DNA from: Phycisphaerales bacterium
GTDB lineage: Bacteria; Planctomycetota; Phycisphaerae; Phycisphaerales; UBA1924
Assembly (NCBI GenBank): GCA_905339235.1
Contig: CAJPFG010000023.1
Location: 25,621-89,620, forward strand
DNA length: 64,000 nt
Reading direction: 5' to 3'
How positions within the stretch are numbered: the first letter of the stretch is position 1; each line of letters begins with the position of its first letter. Positions 8,224-15,897 of the stretch are shown here, piece by piece. The notes under the pieces were generated by a model. That model searched no databases. It saw only the letters and a program-made list of their open reading frames with translations, and had not been told where the DNA came from. The position numbers were made by a program, and so were the translations under genes.

Positions 8224-9651
8224 ATGTCCCACCCGCCGGAAGCCAAGAAGCCCGCCGACTGGCAGCAGATTCACCTCTGGCAGATCCAGCCGGTGCGTGA
8301 CGGATTGGTGATCGCGGCGGTGCTCGGGATTCTGTGGCTGGGGTACAAACTCAGCCTTGTCACCATTCCGCTCCTGTTGGCGTTGACGTTGGCGTACCTC
8401 TTCGAGCCGCTGGTGCGGGTGCTCACGCGGAAGCGCCGAATGTCTCGGGGCTTTGTGGCGGCGGGGATCATCGCGATTTCCGCGCTGGTCATTGTCGTGC
8501 CGGTGACGGTGGGGCTGGGGTTTGCGGTGGTGCAGGGCGGCAAACTCGCGCAGAGGCTGGCGGGGAGCGTGGATGTTCTCGCGTTCTCCATTCAGCATCC
8601 CACCGATGACGCGGCGCGGGCCAAGGTGGTCGCGGCGGGCCGCTCGTGGGCGCAGATCCGGGACTACGTGGTTGAGCAGGAGTCCCGATTGCGGGCGTGG
8701 CGCGAAGCACAGGGGCGGGAACCAGGTCCCGAAACCCGCGCGTCCGGGGTGGATCCGAATGAGAAGCCGCGGCCGGCCGAGGGGGAGCCGCCGACCGGCG
8801 AGTCGGGCGCCAACGTGCCGAGCGAGGCCGACAACAGGAAGGCCGAACTGGTCTTCGCGCTGTCTCCCGAGCCTTCGGATCTGTACCGGGTCGTGCAGTG
8901 GGCCGCGGCGTGGGTGCGTGAGAACGCCTCGGCGATTGGCAAGAGCGCCCTCAACGTGGGCGGGGGCGTGGCGGGCGCGGCGGTCTCTACGGTGGGGTCG
9001 GTCGGGGCGTTTCTGTTCGGCGCGTTCCTGACGGCGTTCTTTTTCTTCTTTATCTGCACGTCGTACGGGCGGGTGCTGGCGTTCTGGGAGAGCCTGATTC
9101 CGGAGAAAAAAAAGAGCCGCGCCGTTGAACTGATGGCGCAGATGGACCGGGTGATCGCGGGGTTCGTCCGCGGGCGGCTCACGATCTGCGCGATCATGAT
9201 CTGCGTGCACACGGTGGGGTATTGGATCATCGGAGTTCCCGCGCCCCTGATCGTGGGGCCGATTGTCGGGCTGCTCACCATCGTGCCGTACGCGGCGGGG
9301 GCGATTGGTATTCCCCTTGCGATGCTCCTCATGTGGCTCGAGCCTGCGGGGGGGTGGCAGAGCCATTGGTGGTGGATCATCCTGGGCCCGGTGCTGGTGA
9401 CGGGGCTTGTGCAGTTCCTGGACGATTACGTGCTGACGCCCCGGATTCAAGGGAAGACGACGAACATGGACACGCCGACGATCCTTTTCGCGTCGATCGC
9501 GGGGGGTGCGCTGGCGGGGTTCTACGGGATACTGCTCGCGATACCGGTCGCGGCGTGCATCAAGATCGTGCTGAAAGAGGTGGTCTGGCCGCGGTTCAGG
9601 GCGTGGAGCGAGGGAAAGGCGAAAGACGTTCTGCCGATCGGACGGGAATGA
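8224..9651 (+). CDS. AI-2E family transporter (PerM/UPF0118)
   Basis: Integral membrane protein of the AI-2 exporter/PerM family, whose members export small molecules or ions. 475 residues. The N-terminal half has membrane helices (VIAAVLGILWLGYKL, IPLLLALTLAYLFEPLV). An unusually long hydrophilic stretch follows, roughly residues 155-225, rich in Glu/Pro/Arg. The conserved C-terminal half holds FLTAFFFFFICTSY, MAQMDRVIAGFVRGR, the family signature VGPIVGLLTIVPYAG-like segment, and LDDYVLTPRIQGKTTNMDT. The start at ATG 8224 follows the permease by nine bases, so co-transcription is possible, but the family is not known to take part in sugar uptake. The substrate cannot be read from the sequence. 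Confidence 0.85.
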   Translation: MSHPPEAKKPADWQQIHLWQIQPVRDGLVIAAVLGILWLGYKLSLVTIPLLLALTLAYLFEPLVRVLTRKRRMSRGFVAAGIIAISALVIVVPVTVGLGFAVVQGGKLAQRLAGSVDVLAFSIQHPTDDAARAKVVAAGRSWAQIRDYVVEQESRLRAWREAQGREPGPETRASGVDPNEKPRPAEGEPPTGESGANVPSEADNRKAELVFALSPEPSDLYRVVQWAAAWVRENASAIGKSALNVGGGVAGAAVSTVGSVGAFLFGAFLTAFFFFFICTSYGRVLAFWESLIPEKKKSRAVELMAQMDRVIAGFVRGRLTICAIMICVHTVGYWIIGVPAPLIVGPIVGLLTIVPYAAGAIGIPLAMLLMWLEPAGGWQSHWWWIILGPVLVTGLVQFLDDYVLTPRIQGKTTNMDTPTILFASIAGGALAGFYGILLAIPVAACIKIVLKEVVWPRFRAWSEGKAKDVLPIGRE

Positions 9652-9700
9652 CCGGATTCATGACGAGTCGGCGCCGCCTAGAATGATGTAGCCTCGCAGG

Positions 9701-9718
9701 GCCGTCCGTTCGGGCGGC
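9701..9718 (+). other. Hairpin in the leader of the RRM gene
   Basis: A GC-rich inverted repeat, GCCGTCCG/CGGGCGGC with a very short loop and one G-T pair, lies in the 141-base gap between the transporter gene and the RRM gene. It has no T tract. It could be a weak terminator for the upstream gene or a structured 5' leader of the RRM gene. Confidence 0.35.
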
Positions 9719-9792
9719 GTGTGAGGGTCTCCGACGCTTCCTCTGCCCGAGTTCAAGCACCGGTAAAACTCAAGGGCAGGATTGGAAGCATC

Positions 9793-10116
9793 ATGACGAA
9801 GTTGTATGTCGGTAATCTGTCGTTCAACACGACCGAGTCGCAGTTGCATGATCTGTTTGCGGCCTTCGGCGAGGTGAAGTCTGCCTCGCTGGTGATGGAT
9901 CGCGACACGGGCCGGCCGCGCGGATTCGGGTTTGTGGAGTTCGGCAGCGCGGACCACGCCCAGGCGGCGATCGCCGGAATGAACGGCAAGAACGTGGATG
10001 GTCGCGATCTGACCGTCAACGAAGCCAAGCCCCGCACGGGCGGGTTTGGCGGCGGTGGTGGCGGCGGCGGGAAGTTCAACCGCGGCGGCGGTGGCGGCGG
10101 CCGCGGCGGCTGGTAA
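9793..10116 (+). CDS. RRM-type RNA-binding protein with glycine-rich tail
   Basis: Single-stranded RNA-binding protein of 107 residues. Residues 1-80 are one RNA recognition motif with both ribonucleoprotein signatures: RNP2 KLYVGNLSF near the N-terminus and RNP1 RGFGFVEF in the middle. The C-terminal 27 residues are almost only Gly with some Arg/Lys/Asn (two G runs), like cyanobacterial cold-induced Rbp proteins. The start at ATG 9793 is set by the domain boundary; a GGAAG lies just upstream. It is a monocistronic unit: a hairpin-containing leader precedes it and a strong terminator follows. A role in cold response or RNA chaperoning is inference from the family. Confidence 0.9.
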   Translation: MTKLYVGNLSFNTTESQLHDLFAAFGEVKSASLVMDRDTGRPRGFGFVEFGSADHAQAAIAGMNGKNVDGRDLTVNEAKPRTGGFGGGGGGGGKFNRGGGGGGRGGW

Positions 10117-10141
10117 AGCCGAACGGTTAATGTGATTTCTC

Positions 10142-10164
10142 CGGGGCCCGTCGGGCCCCGTTTT
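10142..10164 (+). terminator. Rho-independent terminator after the RRM gene
   Basis: Perfect 8-bp GC stem CGGGGCCC/GGGCCCCG with a three-base loop, followed directly by TTTT, 26 bases after the RRM stop codon. Confidence 0.85.
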
Positions 10165-10234
10165 CAATTGGGAAGGATGGCGCGGGCGCAGGGCCGATGA
10201 TGAAGCGGGTTGCACGGCGTTCCGCTCTGGGCTC

Positions 10235-10375
10235 GTGTCGGCCGGCCTCACGGCGGTGGCGGGCTGGGGATGGTGGCGCTGGCGTGCGCAGCCGGGATGT
10301 GCAAAATGTGTGTACTCACGAGAGGGGTTGCCGTCGCGTGCGAAGTGTCCGGAGTGCGGCTGGAAGGAGGACTCG
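10235..10375 (+). other. In-frame zinc-ribbon-like stretch ahead of the MmcQ gene
   Basis: Reading in the MmcQ frame from GTG 10235, residues 22-42 spell CAKCVYSREGLPSRAKCPEC. This matches the CxxCGYxLxGLxxxxxCPECG knuckle found at the N-terminus of two other proteins in this window (24643 and 35741). It may be the true N-terminus of a fused protein, or a relic of a zinc-ribbon gene lying next to MmcQ. The strong ribosome site at 10366 favours the shorter protein. Confidence 0.4.
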
Positions 10376-10699
10376 ATGACCGGCGATGAGTTCCGAGAGT
10401 TGGCGCTGAGCCTGGCGGGCGCGGTGGAGGGGTCGCACATGGGGCACGCGGACTTTCGCGCGGGCGGGCCGAAGGGCAAGATCTTCGCGGCTCTGCCGGA
10501 TGAGGAGGTGGGGCTGGGGATGGTGAAGTTGTCGCTGGATGACCAGGAGGCGTTCATCGAGAAGGCGCCGGACGTATTCGAGCCGTGCGCAGGGTCGTGG
10601 GGGATGGGCGGAGCAACGTACGTGCGGCTGGCGAAGGCGAACCGAACGATGGTGAAGAAGGCGGTGAGGTGCGCGTGGGAGAATGTGTCCGGTGCATGA
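10376..10699 (+). CDS. MmcQ/YjbR-family protein
   Basis: 107-residue protein of the MmcQ/YjbR family, a CyaY-like fold of unclear cellular role that is often annotated as DNA-binding. Family marks: MTGDEFRELALSLAGAVEG, SHMGHADFRAGGPKGKIFAAL, VKLSLDDQEAFIE, a central GSWGMGGATYVRL and a basic end. The start at ATG 10376 has an ideal GGAGG at 10366-10370. The same frame, however, is open upstream to GTG 10235 and encodes a zinc knuckle (see separate entry), so an N-terminal zinc-ribbon form cannot be excluded. It converges on the RNHCP gene. Confidence 0.82.
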   Translation: MTGDEFRELALSLAGAVEGSHMGHADFRAGGPKGKIFAALPDEEVGLGMVKLSLDDQEAFIEKAPDVFEPCAGSWGMGGATYVRLAKANRTMVKKAVRCAWENVSGA

Positions 10700-10736
10700 G
10701 GGGGCGCGAATCGCCTTGCCAGGCGTGTTCTCGGTA

Positions 10737-11093
10737 TCATCGATCCGCGCCGAAACAGTCCAACGGGAACGCCGGATTGGCGAGCGGCCGCAGCACGAGG
10801 GCGAGGAGGGCGAGTTCGCGGTCGTCGCCGGCGATGCGGTTGGTGTGGAGCGTGTCGCAGCCGGTGCAGCGGTGGATGATGGCCCACTCGCCATCGGCGC
10901 GCACCTCGATCGCGATGGGGGCCATCGGTGAGCGACAGGGACAGCGCCGGTCGCCGGGTTCATCGTCGAGGTGGCGCGACCACAGGCAGCACGGGCAATG
11001 GTTGCGGTGCGAGGTGCCGTAGGCCTGCGCGGCCACCATCCGGCCGCAGTGGATGCAGGTGAAGCCCGAGTCGGGGCGGGACTTGTGGGACAT
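10737..11093 (-). CDS. RNHCP domain zinc-binding protein
   Basis: 118 residues. The name-giving motif is present: NHCPCCLWSRHLDDEPGDR at about 31-49. It is preceded by a CxxC pair (FTCIHCGRMV) and followed by further cysteines (CPCRSP, RCTGCDTLHTNRIAGDD). The Cys/His pattern implies two zinc sites. RNHCP proteins are small and of unknown function. The end, NPAFPLDCFGADR, is repeated as a relic at 19191. The start at ATG 11093 has no clear ribosome site. The gene converges with MmcQ and is divergent from the lipoprotein gene. Confidence 0.85.
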   Translation of the reverse strand: MSHKSRPDSGFTCIHCGRMVAAQAYGTSHRNHCPCCLWSRHLDDEPGDRRCPCRSPMAPIAIEVRADGEWAIIHRCTGCDTLHTNRIAGDDRELALLALVLRPLANPAFPLDCFGADR

Positions 11094-11265
11094 TGGTGGC
11101 TACTGGTGTCGCGGGCGAGTCGCCGGTGCCGGAACGTCGGCGGCGGAACAGTCAACCACAGCGCCACGCCGCACCGATGCCGAAACGATCGGTGCGGATC
11201 AGAAAGGAGCGCCGGGTTGTGCTCAGGCAGTGGGTAGCACCGCGGCAATGTTAGCAGGTCGGGGG

Positions 11266-11312
11266 TTGACACACCAGGAAGTTCTCTGGTACTGTGAAAT
11301 CACGGGCCCGTG
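11266..11312 (+). promoter_or_regulatory. Candidate promoter with palindrome at the start point
   Basis: A perfect -35 TTGACA at 11266-11271 is followed after 18 bases by TACTGT (11290-11295) as -10. Around the predicted start point lies the perfect 12-base palindrome CACGGGCCCGTG (11301-11312), a possible operator. It would drive the lipoprotein gene at 11344. Confidence 0.5.
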
Positions 11313-11343
11313 TGGGGGCACGTCACGGAAAATCGGAGGTGCT

Positions 11344-12081
11344 ATGGGTGCGCGTTGGATGCAGTGGGTGTTGGTGATGTGTATGTTCGCGTTGGCGCTT
11401 GCTGGGGTCCCGGGGTGTAAGAAGAAAACCCAGGACTTCGTGCTCGACCAGTACAAGAAGGGCGAGCGGGCCATCGCGGAATATGACCTGGAGGCGTACA
11501 AGTCCACGCTGATGCCCGAGACGCTGGCGGCGATGGAGAACGAACTCGCGCTGGCGATTCACGCGAGCGAAGAGGAGGTGAAGAAACTCCGTCCTTCGAC
11601 GATGATGTACGTTCTCGCGCTGCGGAACCGCCAGGCCGCGGCGTACCTCAAGAACATGAAGATCGACGACTACGTCGTATGGCTCATGGAGCAGGGATTC
11701 CTCGTGGTCGATGCCGAGCGCGACATCTATCCGTACGAGGTGAGCATCGCCGGCGACACCGCCACGGTGCAGATGGGCATTAAGGTTGATGTGCCGTCAT
11801 CATCCGGCGGCATGCGATTTGGAAGGCGCCGCGCGGGCGGGATCATCGCCTCAGCCCTCGTGCCGAAGTCGAAACTCGAGCCCTTGGAGGGCTACACGTT
11901 GATGTATCGGAAAGTCAACGGCGTGTGGCTGAGCGATGGCACGGCCATGGCCAAGTCCGTGGACGAGACCATCATCTCTGCCGCGCGCGACGAGGAAATG
12001 CGAGTGCATGAGTTTCTCGTACAGGTGGAAGAAGAGGCGCACGGCTCGATCAAGGCGAGCATCTGGTCACCGGCGAAATAG
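11344..12081 (+). CDS. Putative lipoprotein of unknown function
   Basis: 245 residues from ATG 11344 with GGAGG at 11335-11339. The N-terminus is a lipoprotein-like signal: a hydrophobic stretch WVLVMCMFALALAG followed by VPGC as an atypical lipobox (Pro at -2), then lysines. The mature part is mainly helical and charged, with DQYKKGERAIAEYDLEAYKS and MPETLAAMENELALAIHAS. A later beta-like half holds VRKVNGVW-type YRKVNGVWLSDG, which resembles the end of DUF4878/NTF2-like lipoproteins. No enzyme motif is visible. It has its own promoter and lies next to no functional partner, so the role is unknown. Confidence 0.75.
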   Translation: MGARWMQWVLVMCMFALALAGVPGCKKKTQDFVLDQYKKGERAIAEYDLEAYKSTLMPETLAAMENELALAIHASEEEVKKLRPSTMMYVLALRNRQAAAYLKNMKIDDYVVWLMEQGFLVVDAERDIYPYEVSIAGDTATVQMGIKVDVPSSSGGMRFGRRRAGGIIASALVPKSKLEPLEGYTLMYRKVNGVWLSDGTAMAKSVDETIISAARDEEMRVHEFLVQVEEEAHGSIKASIWSPAK

Positions 12082-12102
12082 CCGTGACTGCGAACACCGG
12101 GG

Positions 12103-13218
12103 CTATCGGGATGCGAAGTGAGCCGCGATCTGCATCCAGTTTGTGAGCGGCCGACTCGGGTTGTACTCGCGGAAGGCTCCCAGAACGCCTTTGCCGGCAT
12201 CTTCGAGGTGATGCGGGCGGACGGCCGCGCCTTTGGCGAGAAGCACGCGGAATGTGTTGACGGAACCGCCGACGATGGCCCAGCCGATGGGTTCATTGCG
12301 GTGGATGGGGCCGGAAGGGGCGTTGATGTCGGCGCCGGAGTCGATGAGGGCTTCGGCGGCCTGCGGCTTGTCGCGCCACGCGGCGACGTGCAGCGGCGTT
12401 GCGTTGTCGTAGCCGCCGCGGGCGTTGAGGTCGGCGTGGTTGGCGGCGAGCCAGCGGACGGACGCGGGCTGGTTCGCGGAGGCCGCGGCGTGGGCGAGGG
12501 TGCAGCCTTCGCCGATGGTGTAGAGGTAGATGTGTCCCGCGGCGGGGGGCGGGGCGGGGAACCGCTCGCGCGAGACCCGCACGTCGGCGCCGTCTTTCTC
12601 GCGAGCGATGAGTTGCTGGAGGAGCGCGGGGTCGCCGATTCTGACGGCGAGAAACGGATCCGTGGCTGCGCCGCGGGAAACGAGGTGGGCGGCGACCTGC
12701 GGGTGTGACTCGCTGCGCCACTGAGCGGGTGTGCTGGCGTGGTCGATGTCGAGGGCGTCGATGTGGGCACTGCGTGCGAGGAGCAGGTCGGCGATCTCGG
12801 GGGTGCGGGCGAAGTGGAGGGGCGTCTGGCCGTCGCCGCCGCGGGCGTGGACGAGCGAGGGATCGCCGTCGAGCATGGCGCGGAGGGGCTCGATCATGCC
12901 GAGCCGCGCGGCGGCGTGGGGCGTGAGGGTGGCGCCGCGGGAGAGGAGGTGCGCGGCCAGGTCGTCGGAGGCGGAGTCGAGCACGCCGAAACTGCCGGCC
13001 CGCCAATCGCTGCGCTGGTTGATGTCGGCGCCGAGGTCGAGGAGGAGATCAACCATGGTGCGGCTGTCGGTCCCGACGGCGTGGATGAGCGGGGTAGTGC
13101 CGAAGCAGTTGGGATCGGTGGAGTGGAGAAGGGTGGGATTCGCGGCCGCGAGTTGGCGAACGAGGGAAGGGTCGCCGGAGCGGATGGCGTTGGTGAAAGC
13201 GGAGAGGTCGGAGGCCAT
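12103..13218 (-). CDS. Ankyrin repeat protein
   Basis: 371 residues without a signal peptide or membrane helix. Several ankyrin repeats are readable: GTTPLIHAVGTDSRTMVDLL, DGQTPLHFARTPEIADLLLA, NATPLHVAAWRDKPQAAEAL with following GADINAP, and CTLAHAAASANQPASVRWL. Ankyrin stacks mediate protein-protein contacts, and no catalytic domain is attached. The N-terminal MASDLSAFTNAIRSGDPSLVRQLAAANPTLL is typical of bacterial ankyrin proteins that begin with a degenerate repeat. The gene converges with the lipoprotein gene (22 bases apart) and diverges from the Fn3 gene. Confidence 0.9.
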   Translation of the reverse strand: MASDLSAFTNAIRSGDPSLVRQLAAANPTLLHSTDPNCFGTTPLIHAVGTDSRTMVDLLLDLGADINQRSDWRAGSFGVLDSASDDLAAHLLSRGATLTPHAAARLGMIEPLRAMLDGDPSLVHARGGDGQTPLHFARTPEIADLLLARSAHIDALDIDHASTPAQWRSESHPQVAAHLVSRGAATDPFLAVRIGDPALLQQLIAREKDGADVRVSRERFPAPPPAAGHIYLYTIGEGCTLAHAAASANQPASVRWLAANHADLNARGGYDNATPLHVAAWRDKPQAAEALIDSGADINAPSGPIHRNEPIGWAIVGGSVNTFRVLLAKGAAVRPHHLEDAGKGVLGAFREYNPSRPLTNWMQIAAHFASR

Positions 13219-13631
13219 GGCGGAGGGTACGGCGTGGTGGGTCGCGAGGAAATCCCGCTATGGTCAGGCGTGTTCGCGCCATGGTTCATCGTCGCCGCCG
13301 CGCTAATGCTGGTGGGTGGGGATCGCTCTTTGGGTGATCCTCTCGGATCGAGCGCACGTGCGGCGCTTTCTGGAATCGAGAGGGTTCCGAGCGGTCGGCA
13401 TCTTCGGTCCACTTCCCGCGCCGGATTGGGGGTGGCGTCGGCAGGGAACGAACGGGGGGCGTCGGTAATTCGTGAGTATTGAAGTTCGACCAGAACCAAG
13501 CGGCACGGAATTGACTGCAATGCAGGTCCCGGCAGGGAACATCCCGGGTGAGCCGGTGTCCGAAGGGCGCGCGTCTCGCGTGGTTTCGCGCAAAGTTTGG
13601 TCGGCTGGCCGGAGTCATTTCGGAGAACCCC
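13219..13631. other. 413-base divergent intergenic region
   Basis: It separates the ankyrin gene (leftward) from the Fn3 gene (rightward). I see no convincing gene, hairpin or repeat. The short frames crossing it have no codon bias or ribosome site. It must hold the promoters of both genes, but no strong -35/-10 pair stands out. Confidence 0.5.
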
Positions 13632-14558
13632 ATGATCTTCGCGCTCGGTCCATTTCGAATGTTCGCGATGCTGGTCGTCCTGCTGACTTCCGCGAAGGTG
13701 TACGCGTACCCGCGCGACCGGACACCGCCGACGACGCCGACCAACTTGCAGGTTACGGCGGTTTCATCCACGAGCGTGTCCTTCGCGTGGGGCCCCTCCT
13801 CGGACAACTCCGGCTCGTTCTTTTACGTACTGTTCAGCGGCAACACGGCCGTGGCAAACGCGTCGATGTCGGCCACGACGTACACGTTAACGGGGCTGAA
13901 CCCGGGCACGACGTACACCTTCCGCCTCCGCGCCCGCGATCAGTCGATGAACTGGTCGGGGTACAGCAACACGGTCACCGCGACGACGCTGCCGGCCAAC
14001 ACCCCGCCCTCGCCGCCGGAGTTGTCGGCGAGCGTCGGGCCTACGCACATCGCGCTCTCGTGGACGGCCCCGCCGGACGCGGCCCCGCCGCAGCGTTACT
14101 GGATCTACCAGGACGGAGCCCCGATCATCACGTGGCACCAGACAAACTCGGTCACGTTTTACCTGCTGAACCCCGGCACGACCCACACCTACACCGTGCA
14201 GGTGCGCGATGGGAACGGGGTGTTCTCGGAGCAGAGCAAGGCCGTGACGGTGACAACGCCGCCATCGGACCCCAACGACCACACGCCGCCGGACAAGCCG
14301 ACCAATCTCTTTGAGGATGACTTTGGCGATGCGGAGTTCTGGCTGACCTGGACTGAGTCCACGGACGATGTGACGCCGCAGGACATCGTTCGCTATGACG
14401 TGTACGTGAACGGTGAACTGAGCGACATACAGATCGGCACGGGCATGCGGAGCATCAACTACGGGAACTTCGGCGAGTTCAACACGGTTGAGGTGTACGC
14501 GATCGACGAGGCGGGGAACACCTCGCCACCGGCGACGTTGACGTTCTTCCTGAACTGA
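13632..14558 (+). CDS. Secreted fibronectin type III repeat protein
   Basis: 308 residues. The start at ATG 13632 gives a signal peptide (MFAMLVVLLTSAKVYA), whereas the frame upstream adds only a non-coding-like extension. The mature protein is three Fn3-like domains, about 33-118, 119-210 and 215-308. Each begins with a PPTTPTNL/PPSPPEL/PPDKPTNL edge, and the domains carry LTGLNPGTTYTFRLRARD-type and LNPGTTHTYTVQVRDG strands. No catalytic or anchoring domain is fused. Such proteins bind carbohydrate or other proteins at the cell surface; the partner is unknown. Confidence 0.88.
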   Translation: MIFALGPFRMFAMLVVLLTSAKVYAYPRDRTPPTTPTNLQVTAVSSTSVSFAWGPSSDNSGSFFYVLFSGNTAVANASMSATTYTLTGLNPGTTYTFRLRARDQSMNWSGYSNTVTATTLPANTPPSPPELSASVGPTHIALSWTAPPDAAPPQRYWIYQDGAPIITWHQTNSVTFYLLNPGTTHTYTVQVRDGNGVFSEQSKAVTVTTPPSDPNDHTPPDKPTNLFEDDFGDAEFWLTWTESTDDVTPQDIVRYDVYVNGELSDIQIGTGMRSINYGNFGEFNTVEVYAIDEAGNTSPPATLTFFLN

Positions 14559-14593
14559 AGGGGCCGACCCATATCGGGATTCTTGCGCGAAGG

Positions 14594-14610
14594 CGCGGCC
14601 TAAGGCCGCG
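14594..14610. terminator. Hairpin between convergent genes
   Basis: A 7-bp stem CGCGGCC/GGCCGCG with loop TAA lies midway between the ends of the Fn3 and YdcF-type genes. There is no T tract, so it is a possible bidirectional terminator only. Confidence 0.4.
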
Positions 14611-14670
14611 GGGCGAGTGCCTCGCGGCCGTTGTCACTCGCGGGCCTCGGTGCGGTGCGGCGGGAAAGCC

Positions 14671-15705
14671 CTATTCCGTGCGGGCGATGAATGGGCGGAG
14701 GTAGTAGAGGCACAAGGCCGCGACTTCGCGGGTGATGAACAGGGGCTTGCGGGCGAGCGTGCGGGATTCGGCGGCGGGGACTGTGAAGGCGTGGATGCCG
14801 GCGCGTTGGAACGTGATCTTGATGCGGGCGAGGTGGTAGTCGTGGCTGACGGCGATGACGCGCGGGGCGCGGCCGAGTTCGGGAGTCAGGATTGCGCCGG
14901 TGTTGCGGACGGTGCGTTCGGTGTTTTCGCCGCGCTCGTCGGTGATGATGGCCGCGGCGGGGACGCCGAGGCGAGTCGCGAGGTGCTTCATGGCCTGCGG
15001 CTCGCTGATCGGGCCGTCGCCGGGACCGCCGGACATAAGGATGGCGGGTGCGAGGCCGCGGTGATAGAGCGCGGCCGCGGAACGGACGCGGTCTTCAAGC
15101 GCGAGGGAGGGGGTTCCGTCGGCGTAGACGCGGGCGCCGAAGACGACGATGGCGTCGGCGGGGCGGCGATAGTCGGTGGATCCGAAGGCGAGGATCTGCG
15201 CGAGGAGAAACGCGAGGCCCCAGGCGGGAGAGAGCGCGAGTGTGTGGAGGAGTGAGCGAGCGGAGCGAGGGTTGGGGCTCGCGGGCCGGGCGGCGAGGAA
15301 GACCAGGAAGGCGACGCCGGCGGTGAGGAGGGAGAGAGGGATGGGGATTGAGGCGTCGATCGCGCCGGTTGCGAGAAGGCGGTAGTAGTTCGCGGAGTTG
15401 ACGAGGGCGATGAAGGCGAGCGAGAGGGAGGCAACGCGTGCGGCGATCGTGATGACCTGGGCGGCCCGCCGAGCCCTCCCCAACCCTCCCCGCGGCGGGG
15501 AGGGAGCAGGAGAAAGCGGCCACGCGAGGAGTGGGGCGGCGATGAGGATCGCGATGACGGTCCGGAGCGGGACGTGGCGGAGGTCGATGAGCCATTCGGT
15601 GGCGTTGAGTTCGGGACGGCACAACGAGGCGATGGAGTTGATGAGCAGACAGAGGCCCAGGAGTAGAGAGGCTGAGTGGGGGGCAGCGAGCAGGTAGCGG
15701 CGCAT
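14671..15705 (-). CDS. YdcF/ElyC/SanA-type envelope protein (DUF218)
   Basis: 344 residues. The N-terminal 165 residues hold several membrane helices (LLLGLCLLINSIASL, VIAILIAAPLLAW, LSLLTAGVAFLVFLAA, LAFLLAQILAFG). The C-terminal domain is DUF218: ADAIVVFGARVYADGTPS, LEDRVRSAAALYHRGLAP, ILMSGGPGDGP, GENTERTVRNTGAIL and SHDYHLARI. Members such as ElyC and SanA act in envelope integrity and peptidoglycan precursor metabolism. Between helices two and three, an in-frame GC palindrome (15484-15504) encodes a Pro/Gly/Arg-rich insert (PSPPRGG) that looks like an inserted repeat. The function within this organism is inferred only. Confidence 0.85.
   Translation of the reverse strand: MRRYLLAAPHSASLLLGLCLLINSIASLCRPELNATEWLIDLRHVPLRTVIAILIAAPLLAWPLSPAPSPPRGGLGRARRAAQVITIAARVASLSLAFIALVNSANYYRLLATGAIDASIPIPLSLLTAGVAFLVFLAARPASPNPRSARSLLHTLALSPAWGLAFLLAQILAFGSTDYRRPADAIVVFGARVYADGTPSLALEDRVRSAAALYHRGLAPAILMSGGPGDGPISEPQAMKHLATRLGVPAAAIITDERGENTERTVRNTGAILTPELGRAPRVIAVSHDYHLARIKITFQRAGIHAFTVPAAESRTLARKPLFITREVAALCLYYLRPFIARTE
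15484..15504. repeat. GC-rich palindromic element inserted in a coding region
   Basis: A perfect inverted repeat, CCCTCCCCGC / GCGGGGAGGG around one central base. It is flanked by CCCTCCCCAA, in the style of dispersed GC-rich REP-like elements. It lies in frame within the YdcF-type gene. Confidence 0.6.
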
Positions 15706-15897
15706 GGAGACAGGATCGGCCGGGCGGAGGCCGGACCGTGAGGCCCCGTGGAAGGGTTGTCGTTACGCGCACGGCTCGGGTTGAATGGCCGCGTTGCACA
15801 GTCTCCTCGCTGCTGCACTGGTGTAGAGGTACCTGGTGTTGGCGAGGGCGGTCCGGCCGCCCGCGATCATCTCGGATGCCGTCGGACGAGTGACAAG

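Noticed and set aside
9656..9684. Promoter for the RRM gene with TAGAAT as -10
   Set aside because: The -10 is fair but no acceptable -35 lies at the right distance.
11171..11195. Inverted repeat GCACCGAT...ATCGGTGC as a terminator
   Set aside because: No gene ends into it from either side and there is no T tract. It lies upstream of RNHCP and could at most be an operator.
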